From NCBI RefSeq assembly GCF_006265115.1, contig NZ_SMDR01000003.1, positions 407,837 through 471,836 of the forward strand: a stretch of DNA of 64,000 nucleotides, written 5' to 3'. The stretch comes from Arenimonas terrae. Its GTDB lineage: Bacteria > Pseudomonadota > Gammaproteobacteria > Xanthomonadales > Xanthomonadaceae. The position numbers were made by a program, and so were the translations under genes. Under the pieces are notes generated by a model, which worked only from the letters and a program-made list of their open reading frames with translations, was not told where the DNA came from and made no database searches. Numbering within the stretch: the first letter of the stretch is position 1; every line of letters starts with the position of its first letter. Below, in pieces: positions 1-8,418 of the stretch.

Positions 1-237
1 TATCTTTCGTGCTGGATGGACGCGCACATCGATGCGGCGGCGGGCTGGGATCCGATGGCCTACACGGCGCGCGACGGCCAGCGCGTCATGCTGGAGCCGC
101 AGGACGCGCGCCTGTTCGAGTTCGACAGCCGCGGCCCGGGCGCGGCGCGCTCGCACAACCGACGCTGGCTCGATGCGGCGCAGGCTGCGGCGTATGCGCC
201 CGCGCGCGTGCTGGACGGCTGGGAGCCTGGTACATGA
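1..237 (+). CDS. Pectinesterase (pectin methylesterase), C-terminal fragment
   Basis: This is the last 78 codons of a gene that enters from the left edge, open from base 1 to a TGA. The fragment has the usual end of carbohydrate esterase family 8 pectinesterases: a DAHI..GWDPM segment, then FEFDSRGPGA, then a final YAPARVLDGWEP. The family removes methyl groups from pectin so that pectate lyase can cut it, and acts outside the cytoplasm. Catalytic residues lie upstream and are not visible. The convergent pectate lyase gene next door supports the call. Confidence 0.85.
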   Translation, partial: YLSCWMDAHIDAAAGWDPMAYTARDGQRVMLEPQDARLFEFDSRGPGAARSHNRRWLDAAQAAAYAPARVLDGWEPGT

Positions 238-371
238 GGGCGATCCCGGATTGGCCGGCGAACCTCGGGCCCGATGCCGGAATCCGGACCGGCCGCCGGT
301 CGCGCGATGGCGCGGCCCGCCCGGAGCGGACGATGCCGTGCCGCCCGCCCCGCGCCGTCAGCCCGCCTTCT

Positions 372-1745
372 TCAGCGCAGCGGCTCGCGCCGCGGCAGCG
401 GCTTGAGCGGCTCCATCGTCGCCAGGTCCCAGTCCGCGGGCACGAAGGCCTGGCGGGTTTCCGGGTGTTTCGGATAACCGCCGACCTCGTCTTCGTGGTC
501 GATGATGCCGCCGCGGCCTTCGATGACGTCGGCGACGATGCGCCGGTCGATGTCGTCGCGGTCCCAGGGACGCGCCCCGGCATTCGCGACCACGTGGTCC
601 TGCACCTGCGCCGAGGGCAGCACGCGCACGCCGAAGGGCAGGGCCGGCGCGGCGATGTCGGTGACGCGGATCGGCGCGGTGGTGTAGCGGCCGCGCTGCG
701 GCAGCGGTGCGCCCAGGCGGTCCACCGCCAGGTTGTCGTCGGCGAACACCTCGACGTCGCCGGAGCCGCCGGCCATGAAGAAGGCGGTCGGCTCGGTGTC
801 GCGGCCGGCGCGCAGCACGTTGCCGCGCATCACCACCTGGCCGGCCTGGTAGGGCTCGCGGCCCAGCCACTCTTCGGCGATCAGGTTGTAGTGCACGGCG
901 CGCTGGCCCGGGTTGTAGACCAGGTTGTTGATCACCTGCCCGCGCGCGCCGCCCTTGAACAGCGGATTGCGCTCGTAGTTGTGCGCGTACAGGTTGCCGA
1001 CGATCAGCACGTCATTGACGTGGTCGTGGATCAGCGTGCCCTTGCTGTGCTCGCCCTTGGCGTGGGTGGAATCGGCCAGGCCCTCGGCCAGCAGGTTGTG
1101 GCTGAAGGTGATGCGGCGCGAGGCGTTGCGTTGCCAGTCCTCGCGGTTTTCGCCCTCGAAACGCGTGCTCGAGGCCGACAGGTTCTCGTCGGTGGCCCAG
1201 GTCAGGGAACAGTGGTCGACGATCACGTCGCGGGCGCCGCGCACGGTGGTGATGGCGTCGAAGTCGAGCCCGGCCCGCTTCGGCAGGCCGGTGCTGCCGG
1301 GCCGCAGGCGGATGTGCCGCACCACCACGTCGTGCGTGGCGATGATGAAACCGCCGCGGATGAAGGTGATGCCGGGCATCGGCGCGGTCTGGCCGGCGAT
1401 GGTGAGGAAGGGTTCGGTGATGCGCACTTCCTTGCGCCCCAGGTCGATGACGCCGCCGACCTCGAACACCACGATGCGCGGGCCGGGCGTGTTCACCGCT
1501 TCGGCGAACGAACCCGGACCCTCGGCCGCGAGCGTGGTCACGCGCAGGATCTTGCCGCCGCGCCCGCCCGGGGTATGCGCGGCCCAGCCCTGGGCGCCGG
1601 GGAAGGCCAGGGGGGCGGTTTCGGCAGCCCTCGATTCGGCCAGCGGCACGCCGGCCAGCGCCAGGACGAAGAGCAGCCAGGCGGCGAGCGTGACGCGGTC
1701 GCTGGCGCGCCGGTCGAGGCCGGCGGGTCGGTGGTGCTTGGGCAT
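372..1745 (-). CDS. Secreted pectate lyase (PL1-like)
   Basis: A 457-residue protein beginning MPKHHRPAGL, with a basic N-terminus and a hydrophobic signal segment (about residues 18-38). The mature part starts near AFPGAQGWAAHTPGGRGG, the classic opening of polysaccharide lyase family 1. Then come DVVVRHIRLRPG, DHCSLTWATDEN and NRNPLFKGG-type strands of the right-handed parallel beta-helix. It should cleave de-esterified polygalacturonan by beta-elimination outside the cell. The ATG at 1745 was chosen over an upstream in-frame ATG (1805) because GGAGGGAG lies just before it and the signal peptide follows. It is transcribed away from the hydratase/TRAP operon, across a shared control region with a candidate operator. 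Confidence 0.88.
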   Translation of the reverse strand: MPKHHRPAGLDRRASDRVTLAAWLLFVLALAGVPLAESRAAETAPLAFPGAQGWAAHTPGGRGGKILRVTTLAAEGPGSFAEAVNTPGPRIVVFEVGGVIDLGRKEVRITEPFLTIAGQTAPMPGITFIRGGFIIATHDVVVRHIRLRPGSTGLPKRAGLDFDAITTVRGARDVIVDHCSLTWATDENLSASSTRFEGENREDWQRNASRRITFSHNLLAEGLADSTHAKGEHSKGTLIHDHVNDVLIVGNLYAHNYERNPLFKGGARGQVINNLVYNPGQRAVHYNLIAEEWLGREPYQAGQVVMRGNVLRAGRDTEPTAFFMAGGSGDVEVFADDNLAVDRLGAPLPQRGRYTTAPIRVTDIAAPALPFGVRVLPSAQVQDHVVANAGARPWDRDDIDRRIVADVIEGRGGIIDHEDEVGGYPKHPETRQAFVPADWDLATMEPLKPLPRREPLR

Positions 1746-1806
1746 GTCTCCCTCCCAGGAGGCCGGTCCGCATCGTCGGCCCGAGCTTGGTCCGCGTGCG
1801 GCCATG

Positions 1807-1835
1807 TTGTAAATGACACCGGTTTCCTCTATACC
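1807..1835 (+). promoter_or_regulatory. Promoter with candidate operator for the pectin operon
   Basis: TTGTAA (1807-1812) and TATACC (1830-1835) form a sigma70-like pair with a 17-base spacer, about 65 bases before the GTG of the hydratase gene. The element AATGACACCGGT (1812-1823) sits inside the spacer. Its left half TGACACC is one arm of a TGACACC/GGTGTCA dyad whose right arm is degenerate here. The identical 12 bases recur upstream of kduI at 6681-6692. I infer that this is the operator of the LacI-family protein at 5555-6643. The same site may control the divergent pectate lyase gene. Confidence 0.6.
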
Positions 1836-1900
1836 AATCCCCGCCCTGTCCTGGCTAGTGCCGGCGGGGCCAACGCGGCCTTGATGGCCAGGAGATCCCT

Positions 1901-2737
1901 GTGAGCGCAGCCAGTCCCCCGGGCACCGACCCCGCGCCGGCCGCCATCGCCGCCCGCTTCGTGCAGGCGCGGCAGGCCGGGCAGGCCCTGCCCGGCTTCC
2001 CGGGCGCGGTGCCGCAGGACCTGGCCGCCGGTTACGCCTGCCAGGATGCGGCCATCGCGCTCTGGCCCGACCGCATCGCCGGCTGGAAGGTCGGCTACAT
2101 CGCGCCGGACCGACGCGACGGCTCCGGCGACGACCGCCTGGTCGGCCCGATCTTCTCCCGCGCGGTCTGGCCCCAGGCCGTGGGCGGGAATGTGGACGTG
2201 CCGGTCTTCGTCGGCGGCTTCGCGGCGGTCGAGGCCGAATACGTGTTCCGGCTCGGCGCCGATGCGCCCGGCGGCAAGACCCTGTGGACCGCCGAGGAAG
2301 CGCTGGCCCTGGTCGCCGCCCTGCACATCGGCATCGAGACCGCCGGCAGTCCGCTGGCCACCATCAACGTGCTGGGCCCGACCGTGGTGGTGTCGGACTT
2401 CGGCAACAACGCCGGCCTGGTGCTGGGCCCGGAGATCGCCGACTGGCGCCGCCGCGCCGAATCCAGCCTGGCCTGCGAGACCTTCATCGACGACCGCAGC
2501 GTGGGTCGGGGCGGCGCCGGCTCGGTGCCGGGCGGCCTCGGCGCCGCCCTGGCCTTCGCGCTGGGCCGCTGCGCGCGCCGCGGGTTGCCGCTGCGCGCCG
2601 GCATGCTGGTGACCACCGGCGCCGCCACCGGCATCCATGACATCCTCGCCGGGCAGCAGGCGCGCATCAGTTTCGGCGCGGCCGGTGAGCTGCGCTGCCG
2701 CGCCGTGCCGGCCCTTTCCGACAGCATCACGCCATGA
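1901..2737 (+). CDS. FAH-superfamily protein, 2-keto-4-pentenoate hydratase-like
   Basis: A 278-residue protein of the fumarylacetoacetate hydrolase / MhpD-like fold. Visible family features are GWKVGYI near residue 62, the acidic metal-binding segment FAAVEAEYVFRL near 107-118, HIGIETAGS, VVSDFGNN and a late GMLVTTGAATG. Members hydrate or cleave 2-oxo acids with a divalent metal in the cytoplasm. The start is GTG with AGGAGATC in front. Its stop overlaps the ATG of the TRAP binding protein by 4 bases, so it is the first gene of that operon. The substrate is not evident. The pectin setting suggests a 2-oxo sugar acid, but no canonical uronate step needs it. Confidence 0.75.
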   Translation: MSAASPPGTDPAPAAIAARFVQARQAGQALPGFPGAVPQDLAAGYACQDAAIALWPDRIAGWKVGYIAPDRRDGSGDDRLVGPIFSRAVWPQAVGGNVDVPVFVGGFAAVEAEYVFRLGADAPGGKTLWTAEEALALVAALHIGIETAGSPLATINVLGPTVVVSDFGNNAGLVLGPEIADWRRRAESSLACETFIDDRSVGRGGAGSVPGGLGAALAFALGRCARRGLPLRAGMLVTTGAATGIHDILAGQQARISFGAAGELRCRAVPALSDSITP

Positions 2738-3726
2738 CCGATCGCCGCCGTTTCCTCGCCGGACTGGGCGCCGCCTGCGCCGGCCTCGCCCTCGCCCGCC
2801 CGGGCCTCGCCACCGACGGCGGCCGCCTGCTCACCGCCTCCGACGTACACGTGAAGGGCTACCCCACCGTCGCCGCGGTCGAGTGGCTGGGCGAAACCCT
2901 GGCGCGCGAGACCGACGGGCGCGTGCGCCTGCGCCAGTACCACTCGGGCCAGCTCGGCCGCGAATCCGAGGCGATCGACATGGCCCGTTTCGGCGCCATC
3001 GACCTCACCCGCGTCTACACCGGCGGCTTGAACAACCCGTTCCCGCTGACGCAGGCGCTGTGCCTGCCCTACGTCTTCGATTCGGTGGCGCACCTGCGCC
3101 GCGCCATCGACGGCGAGGTCGGGGCCGCGGTGCTGGCCGGCTTCGCGCAGCGCGACCTGGTCGGCCTGGCGGTCTACGACTGCGGGGCGCGCTGCTTCTA
3201 CAACACGCAGCGCGCGCTGGACGTGCCGCGCGACCTGCACGGACTGAAGCTGCGCGTTCCGCCGTCGGACATCTTCATCCGCCTGCTGCGCGACCTGGGC
3301 GCGAATCCGACGCCGCTGGCCTACGGCGAAGTGTTCTCGGCGCTGGAGACGCGGCTGATCGATGGTGCCGAGAACAACATCCGCAGCTTCCACTCCAGCC
3401 GCCACTTCGAGGCCGCGGGCTTCTGGTCGCAGTCGGAGCATTCGTACGCCCCCGACGTGCTGCTGATGTCGCGGCGCAGCTTCGAATCGCTGCGTGCCGA
3501 CGACCGCGAGCGGCTTCTCGATGCCGCCCGGCGCTCGGTGGCCGTGATGCGCCAGGCCTGGGACACCTCCGAACAGGCGGCGCGCGACGCCGCGCAGGCG
3601 CACGGCGTCGCCTTCAACACCGTCGACACCGCCGCCTTCCGAGCCGCCGCCGAACCGCTGCTGCGCGACTACCTCGCGTCGCCCGAGCTCGCTTCCCTGC
3701 ACCGTCGCATCCGCGACCTGGCCTGA
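2734..3726 (+). CDS. TRAP transporter substrate-binding protein (DctP family)
   Basis: 330 residues. The N-terminus MTDRRRFLAGLGAACAGLALA looks like a twin-arginine signal, so the protein is probably exported folded to the periplasm. Family features include the DGRVRLRQYHSGQLG stretch, IDLTRVYTGG, LKLRVPPSDIF and EVFSALETRLIDGAENN, the last typical of the sugar-acid-binding DctP subgroup. It should capture an uronate or oligogalacturonate-type substrate and deliver it to the DctQM membrane parts encoded next. It is coupled to the preceding gene by an ATGA overlap. Confidence 0.9.
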   Translation: MTDRRRFLAGLGAACAGLALARPGLATDGGRLLTASDVHVKGYPTVAAVEWLGETLARETDGRVRLRQYHSGQLGRESEAIDMARFGAIDLTRVYTGGLNNPFPLTQALCLPYVFDSVAHLRRAIDGEVGAAVLAGFAQRDLVGLAVYDCGARCFYNTQRALDVPRDLHGLKLRVPPSDIFIRLLRDLGANPTPLAYGEVFSALETRLIDGAENNIRSFHSSRHFEAAGFWSQSEHSYAPDVLLMSRRSFESLRADDRERLLDAARRSVAVMRQAWDTSEQAARDAAQAHGVAFNTVDTAAFRAAAEPLLRDYLASPELASLHRRIRDLA

Positions 3727-3735
3727 GACCGAACG

Positions 3736-4236
3736 ATGTCCGAGTCACTCCCCGCCACCGCTCCTCCGGGTCCGCTCGACCACCTGGCCCGGGCCGCGAC
3801 CGCCGTGGCCGCCCTGGCCCTGGTCGCGCTGGTGATGGTGCAGGGCTGGCAGGTGTTCGCGCGCTACGTGATCAACGATTCGCCGAGCTGGACCGAGCCG
3901 GTGACCCTGCTGCTGCTGAGCACCGCGATGAGCCTGTCCGCCGCCGCCGGCGTGCGCACCGGCCGCCATTTCGCCTTCTCGCTGCTGGCGGATGCCGCCG
4001 GGCCGCGCGCGAAGCGCGCGATGGCGGTGCTGGGCGAAACGGTGGTCGCGGGCATCGGCGCCTGCCTGGCGGTCGGCGCCGGCGTGCTCTGGGTCGATGG
4101 CCTGGGCGTGCGCATGGCCGGCGCGCCGCTGCCGCAGAGCAGCGCCTACCTGCCGCTGTGCGCGGGCGGCGCGCTGATGGTGGTGTTCGCGCTGTCGCGC
4201 CTGCATCGCGCATTGCGTCCGGGCGGGGAGCACTGA
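3736..4236 (+). CDS. TRAP transporter small permease (DctQ family)
   Basis: 166 residues with four predicted membrane helices (about residues 20-42, 55-75, 95-115 and 135-155). The WQVFARYVINDSPSWTEP motif near residues 35-52 is the family hallmark. DctQ proteins pair with the large DctM subunit in a sodium-driven carrier. It lies 9 bases after dctP and 3 bases before dctM, as expected for one transcription unit. Confidence 0.9.
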   Translation: MSESLPATAPPGPLDHLARAATAVAALALVALVMVQGWQVFARYVINDSPSWTEPVTLLLLSTAMSLSAAAGVRTGRHFAFSLLADAAGPRAKRAMAVLGETVVAGIGACLAVGAGVLWVDGLGVRMAGAPLPQSSAYLPLCAGGALMVVFALSRLHRALRPGGEH

Positions 4237-4239
4237 ACC

Positions 4240-5520
4240 ATGGCCGTCGCCATCCTGTTCGGCGTGTTCGCCCTGCTGCTGCTGATCGGCGTGCCGGTCG
4301 CCTTCGCGCTGGCCGCGTCGGCGCTGGCGGCGCTGTTCTGGCTCGACCTGCCGGCGATCGTGCTGGTGCAGCAGACCGCGGCCGGCACCGGCTCGGCCTC
4401 GCTGATCGCGATCCCGCTCTTCATCTTCGCCGGCGAGATCATGATGCGCGGCGGCATCTCCGAACGCCTGATCGGCCTCGCCGCGGCCCTGGTCGGCCGG
4501 CTGCGCGGCGGCCTGGGCCAGGTCAGCATCCTGTCCTCGCTGTTTTTCGGCGGCGTGTCGGGTTCGGCCATCGCCGACGTGTCGGCGGTGGGCGGCGCGA
4601 TGATCCCGCAGATGATCAAGCGCGGGTACGACCGCGACTACGCCGTCAACGTCAGCATCACCGCCGCGCTGGTGGCGCTGCTGGTGCCGCCGTCGCACAA
4701 CCTGATCCTGTTTTCGGCGGCGGCCGGCGGCGGGCTGTCGATCACCGACCTGTTCGCCGCGGGCATCGTGCCGGCGCTGCTGATGACGCTGGCGCTGATG
4801 GTCACCGGCTACGCGGTGGCGCGGCGGCGCGGCTACGGTACCGAAGCCTTCCCGGGCTGGCCGGCGCTGGCGCTGCGTTTCGTCGCCGCGCTGCCGGGCC
4901 TGGGCCTGGTGACCCTGATCTTCGTCGGCATCCGCGCCGGCGTGTTCACCGCGGTGGAAAGCGCGGCGGTGGCGGTGGTGTACGCGCTGGGGGTCACCAC
5001 CCTGGTCTACCGCAAGCTGCGCTGGCGCGATTTTCTCGAGACCGTGATGGGCGCGGCGCGCACCACCGGCGCCATCCTGTTCGTGATCGCGGCGGCGGCG
5101 GTGTTCGGCTGGCTGCTGGCCTACCTGCAGGTGCCGGCGGCGGCGGTGGACGCGCTGCAGTCGGTGGCCGACCGGCCGACCACCGTGCTGCTGGTGATCA
5201 TCCTGCTGCTGCTCCTGCTGGGCACCTTCATGGACCTGGCGCCGATGATCCTGATCTGCACGCCGATCTTCCTGCCGGTGGCCAGGGCCTACGGCATCGA
5301 CCCGATCCATTTCGGCGTGGTGCTGATCCTCACCGGCGGCATCGGCCTGGTGACGCCGCCGGTGGGTTCGGTGCTGTTCGTGGGCACGGCGATCGGCGGC
5401 ATCAGCATCGGCCAGAGCCTGCGCACGATCTGGCCGTTCTGGCTGGCGGCGCTGGTGGTGCTGCTGCTGGTGGCCTTCGTGCCGGGCCTGAGCCTGGGCC
5501 TGCCGGGCCTGTTGAAGTGA
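4240..5520 (+). CDS. TRAP transporter large permease (DctM family)
   Basis: 426 residues, almost wholly hydrophobic, with about a dozen membrane helices, the usual size for DctM. Recognisable segments are IPLFIFAGEIMMRGGIS, GGVSGSAIADVSAVG, LLVPPSHN and GGIGLVTPPVGSVLF, which line the two inverted transport repeats of the family. It is the translocating subunit for the substrate bound by the DctP protein and probably runs on a sodium gradient. The substrate is inferred from the pectin context only. Confidence 0.92.
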   Translation: MAVAILFGVFALLLLIGVPVAFALAASALAALFWLDLPAIVLVQQTAAGTGSASLIAIPLFIFAGEIMMRGGISERLIGLAAALVGRLRGGLGQVSILSSLFFGGVSGSAIADVSAVGGAMIPQMIKRGYDRDYAVNVSITAALVALLVPPSHNLILFSAAAGGGLSITDLFAAGIVPALLMTLALMVTGYAVARRRGYGTEAFPGWPALALRFVAALPGLGLVTLIFVGIRAGVFTAVESAAVAVVYALGVTTLVYRKLRWRDFLETVMGAARTTGAILFVIAAAAVFGWLLAYLQVPAAAVDALQSVADRPTTVLLVIILLLLLLGTFMDLAPMILICTPIFLPVARAYGIDPIHFGVVLILTGGIGLVTPPVGSVLFVGTAIGGISIGQSLRTIWPFWLAALVVLLLVAFVPGLSLGLPGLLK

Positions 5521-5554
5521 ACCGGCACACGCCCGGACGGACGGTTAGAATCCA

Positions 5555-6643
5555 ATGACCATGAGCAACGACGCCAAGACCCGCGCCCACGAGGCCGCCG
5601 CACCCGCGACCGGCAGCGGCACGCACGGCAAGAGCACCATCAACGACGTCGCGCGCCTGGCCGGCGTGTCGAAGAAGACCGTGTCGCGCGTGATCAACGA
5701 CTCGCCGCTGGTGCGGCCCGACACCCGCCAGAAGATCCTGAGCCTGATGCAGGAGATGGGCTACGCGCCCGACCCGCAGGCGCGCGGCCTGGCGTTCCGG
5801 CGCTCCTTCCTGATCGGCCTGGTGTTCGACAACCCGACCGCGCAGTACATCGTCAACCTGCAGTATGGCGCGCTCGACGCGCTGCGCGATTCCGGCTTCG
5901 AGCTGGTGGTGCATCCCTGCGACTCAAAGAGCGAGGGTTACATCGAGGGCATCAAGCGTTTCGCCCAGCAGCAGAAGCTCTACGGCGTGATCCTGATCCC
6001 GCGCGTATCCGAGGACCAGGCCCTGGCCGACGCGCTCAAGGAGATCGGCTGCCGCTATGTGCGCATCGCCTCGGTGCCGATGGACGAGCCGGCCAACATG
6101 GTGCTCACCCACGACCGCCAGGCCGGCGCCGAAGCGGCGAACTATCTGGAATCGCTGGGCCACCGCCGCGTCGCCCTGATCACCGGCCCCAAGCGCTACC
6201 GCAGCTCGATCGAGCGTGGCGGCGGCTTCACCGAAGCGCTGGCCAAACGCGGCATCGAGCTGCCGCCCGAGCGCGTCTACGAGGGCGGCTACACCTTCGA
6301 GTCCGGCGTCGCCGGCGCCGAGGCGCTGCTGACCCGCCACCCGCGCCCGACCGCCATCTTCGCCTGCAACGACGAAATGGCCGCGGGCGTGTACAAGGCC
6401 GCGCTGCGCATGGGCCTGTCCATTCCCGGCGACCTGTCGGTGGTGGGCTACGACGACAGCCCGCTGGCGTCGCAGCTGTGGCCGGCCCTGACCACGCTGC
6501 GCCTGCCGGTGCGCGACCTGGGCCGCCAGGCCGCCGCGATGCTGCTGGCCGAGAACTGGCCGCGTGCGGCCCAGGCCCAGGCCGGCATTTCGGTGTCGCC
6601 GCACCTGGTGGTGCGCGACTCCTGCCAGCCACCCCAGGCCTGA
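5555..6643 (+). CDS. LacI-family transcriptional regulator of the pectin locus
   Basis: 362 residues. A helix-turn-helix with [22 protein letters not shown] lies at about residues 29-50, later than usual because of a 28-residue Ala/Thr-rich leader. A periplasmic-binding-protein-like effector domain follows ([57 protein letters not shown]). It probably represses the neighbouring pectin genes until a galacturonate breakdown product binds. The candidate operators are AATGACACCGGT at 1812 and 6681. Two starts are possible, ATG 5555 or ATG 5561, and neither has a clear SD. A TAGAAT at 5546-5551 could give a leaderless message starting near 5558-5561. Confidence 0.88.
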   Translation: MTMSNDAKTRAHEAAAPATGSGTHGKSTINDVARLAGVSKKTVSRVINDSPLVRPDTRQKILSLMQEMGYAPDPQARGLAFRRSFLIGLVFDNPTAQYIVNLQYGALDALRDSGFELVVHPCDSKSEGYIEGIKRFAQQQKLYGVILIPRVSEDQALADALKEIGCRYVRIASVPMDEPANMVLTHDRQAGAEAANYLESLGHRRVALITGPKRYRSSIERGGGFTEALAKRGIELPPERVYEGGYTFESGVAGAEALLTRHPRPTAIFACNDEMAAGVYKAALRMGLSIPGDLSVVGYDDSPLASQLWPALTTLRLPVRDLGRQAAAMLLAENWPRAAQAQAGISVSPHLVVRDSCQPPQA

Positions 6644-6669
6644 CCCCCGACGACCGCCTCCCCCGCCCG

Positions 6670-6697
6670 TTCCGCTTTCGAATGACACCGGTAGAAG
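6670..6697 (+). promoter_or_regulatory. kduI promoter with second copy of the candidate operator
   Basis: A weak promoter, TTCCGC (6670-6675), 16 bases, TAGAAG (6692-6697), overlaps AATGACACCGGT at 6681-6692. That element is identical to the one in the hydratase promoter. The position over the -10 box suits repression. Only the left half of the presumed palindrome is well kept. Confidence 0.5.
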
Positions 6698-6725
6698 AGC
6701 GCCGGTGCCGCCCCTGGAGAGACAC

Positions 6726-7571
6726 ATGTTCGCCAAGACCTACCACGCCACCCACCCCGACATGATGGCCGGCGCCAGCAACGACCAGCTGCGCGACCGC
6801 TACCTGATCAGCGGCCTGTTCGTCCCGGGCCAGGTGGTCCTGAACTATTCGCACAACGAGCGCTTCGTGATCGGCGGCGCCGCGCCGACGACGGCCCCGG
6901 TGGCGCTGCCGGTGCAGACCGAGCCGGCCTCGGCCAAGGGCAAACCCTTCCTCGAGCGCCGCGAGCTGGGCGTGGTGAACGTGGGCGCCGGCACCGGCAC
7001 CGTCACCGTGGACGGCGAGGCCTTCACCCTGGCGCCCAAGGACGGCCTGTACGTCCCGATGGGCAGCGCCGAGGTGGTGTTCGCCTCGGCCGATGCCGGC
7101 AATCCCGCCAAGTTCTACCTGGCCTCGACGCCGGCGCACACGCGGCACGCGCTCAAACACCTGTCGATCGCCCAGGCGGTGCCGCTGGAGCGCGGCGCGC
7201 TCGAGACTTCGAACCAGCGCACGATCTACCAGTACATCGTGCCGGCCACCTGCACCAGCTGCCAGCTGCTGCTGGGCCTGACCGTGCTCAAGCCGGGCAG
7301 CGTCTGGAACACCATGCCGCCGCACCTGCACGACCGCCGCAGCGAGGTCTATTTCTACTTCGACCTGGACGACCAGAAGGTGATGCACTTCATGGGCGAG
7401 CCCGCCGCGACGCGGCACTTGGTTGTCGGCAACGACGAAGCCGTGGTCTCGCCGCCGTGGTCCATCCACATGGGCTCGGGCACGAAGAACTACTGCTTCC
7501 TCTGGGCGATGGGCGGCGAGAACCTCGACTACACCGACATGCACCAGCTCGACATCTGCCAGCTCAAGTGA
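6726..7571 (+). CDS. kduI: 5-keto-4-deoxyuronate isomerase (4-deoxy-L-threo-5-hexosulose-uronate ketol-isomerase)
   Basis: 281 residues, close to the roughly 278 of E. coli KduI. It isomerises 4-deoxy-L-threo-5-hexosulose uronate, released from unsaturated galacturonate, to 3-deoxy-D-glycero-2,5-hexodiulosonate. The zinc site is visible: H200 and H202 in [16 protein letters not shown]207 and H248 in WSIHMGSG. The start [12 protein letters not shown] at 6726 was preferred over upstream codons because GGAGAG precedes it and family proteins begin here. kduD follows after 7 bases. Confidence 0.95.
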   Translation: MFAKTYHATHPDMMAGASNDQLRDRYLISGLFVPGQVVLNYSHNERFVIGGAAPTTAPVALPVQTEPASAKGKPFLERRELGVVNVGAGTGTVTVDGEAFTLAPKDGLYVPMGSAEVVFASADAGNPAKFYLASTPAHTRHALKHLSIAQAVPLERGALETSNQRTIYQYIVPATCTSCQLLLGLTVLKPGSVWNTMPPHLHDRRSEVYFYFDLDDQKVMHFMGEPAATRHLVVGNDEAVVSPPWSIHMGSGTKNYCFLWAMGGENLDYTDMHQLDICQLK

Positions 7572-7578
7572 GGGAACC

Positions 7579-8337
7579 ATGTCCACCGAACTGTTCAACC
7601 TGAAGGGCAAGGTCGCGCTGGTCACCGGCGCGAACACCGGGCTGGGCCAGGGCATCGCGCTGGCGCTGGCCGAAGCCGGCGCCGACATCGCCGCGGCGGG
7701 CATCGTCGCGGCCACGGAGACCGAGGCGAAGGTGAAGGCGCTGGGCCGGCGCTTCGTCAACATCGAAGCCAACCTGATCAGCATCGAGCCGGTCGCGCGC
7801 ATCGTCGCGGAAACGCTGGCCGGGCTCGGCGGCCTCGACATCCTGGTCAACAACGCCGGCCTGATCCGCCGCGCGGATGCCGTCGACTTCAGCGAGAAGG
7901 ACTGGGACGACGTGATGAACGTCAACATCAAGTCCGCCTTCTTCATGTCGCAGGCGGCGGGCCGGCATTTCATCGCCCAGGGCCGCGGCAAGATCATCAA
8001 CATCGCCTCGATGCTGTCCTTCCAGGGCGGCATCCGCGTGCCGTCCTACACCGCCAGCAAGTCGGGCATCGCCGGCATCACGCGGCTGCTGGCGAACGAG
8101 TGGGCGGCCAAGGGCGTGAACATCAATGCCATCGCGCCTGGCTACATGGCCACCGACAACACCGCGCAGCTGCGCGCGGACGCCGACCGCAACAAGTCCA
8201 TCCTGGACCGCATCCCGGCCAACCGCTGGGGCGAAGCCGCGGACCTGGCGGGCACGGCGGTGTTCCTGGCCTCGCGCGCGTCGGACTACGTCAACGGCGC
8301 GGTGATTCCCGTCGACGGCGGCTGGCTGGCCCGCTGA
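7579..8337 (+). CDS. kduD: 2-deoxy-D-gluconate 3-dehydrogenase / 3-deoxy-hexodiulosonate reductase
   Basis: A 252-residue classical short-chain dehydrogenase. The cofactor loop is TGANTGLG (16-23), with NNAG at 91-94 and a catalytic set of S144, Y157 and K161 (SYTASK). The C-terminus VNGAVIPVDGGWLAR fits the family. KduD reduces the KduI product to 2-keto-3-deoxygluconate, which enters central metabolism after phosphorylation. It shares a message with kduI and has AGGGAACC before its ATG. The kdgK and kdgA genes for the following steps are not in the window. Confidence 0.93.
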   Translation: MSTELFNLKGKVALVTGANTGLGQGIALALAEAGADIAAAGIVAATETEAKVKALGRRFVNIEANLISIEPVARIVAETLAGLGGLDILVNNAGLIRRADAVDFSEKDWDDVMNVNIKSAFFMSQAAGRHFIAQGRGKIINIASMLSFQGGIRVPSYTASKSGIAGITRLLANEWAAKGVNINAIAPGYMATDNTAQLRADADRNKSILDRIPANRWGEAADLAGTAVFLASRASDYVNGAVIPVDGGWLAR

Positions 8338-8355
8338 TCGCCGATCCGGCATCAG

Positions 8356-8418
8356 TCCGGGGTCAGAGTGCACTTATCTTCGCCGGAAGATAGATGCTCT
8401 CTGGCCCCGGATTTTTTC
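8356..8418. repeat. REP-like inverted repeat, probably also the kduD terminator
   Basis: Left arm TCCGGGGTCAGAGTGCACTT continues to TATCTTC. The right arm (8384-8411) is its near-perfect complement with only a few mismatches, around a tiny GCC loop. The core GGGGTCAGAGTGCACTT resembles REP elements that are common in Xanthomonadaceae genomes next to REP-associated (RAYT) transposases. The right arm runs into ATTTTTTC, so on the plus strand it should end kduD transcription. The stretch lies between convergent kduD and the cupin gene and touches the cupin stop codon. I saw only this copy in the window. Confidence 0.65.
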
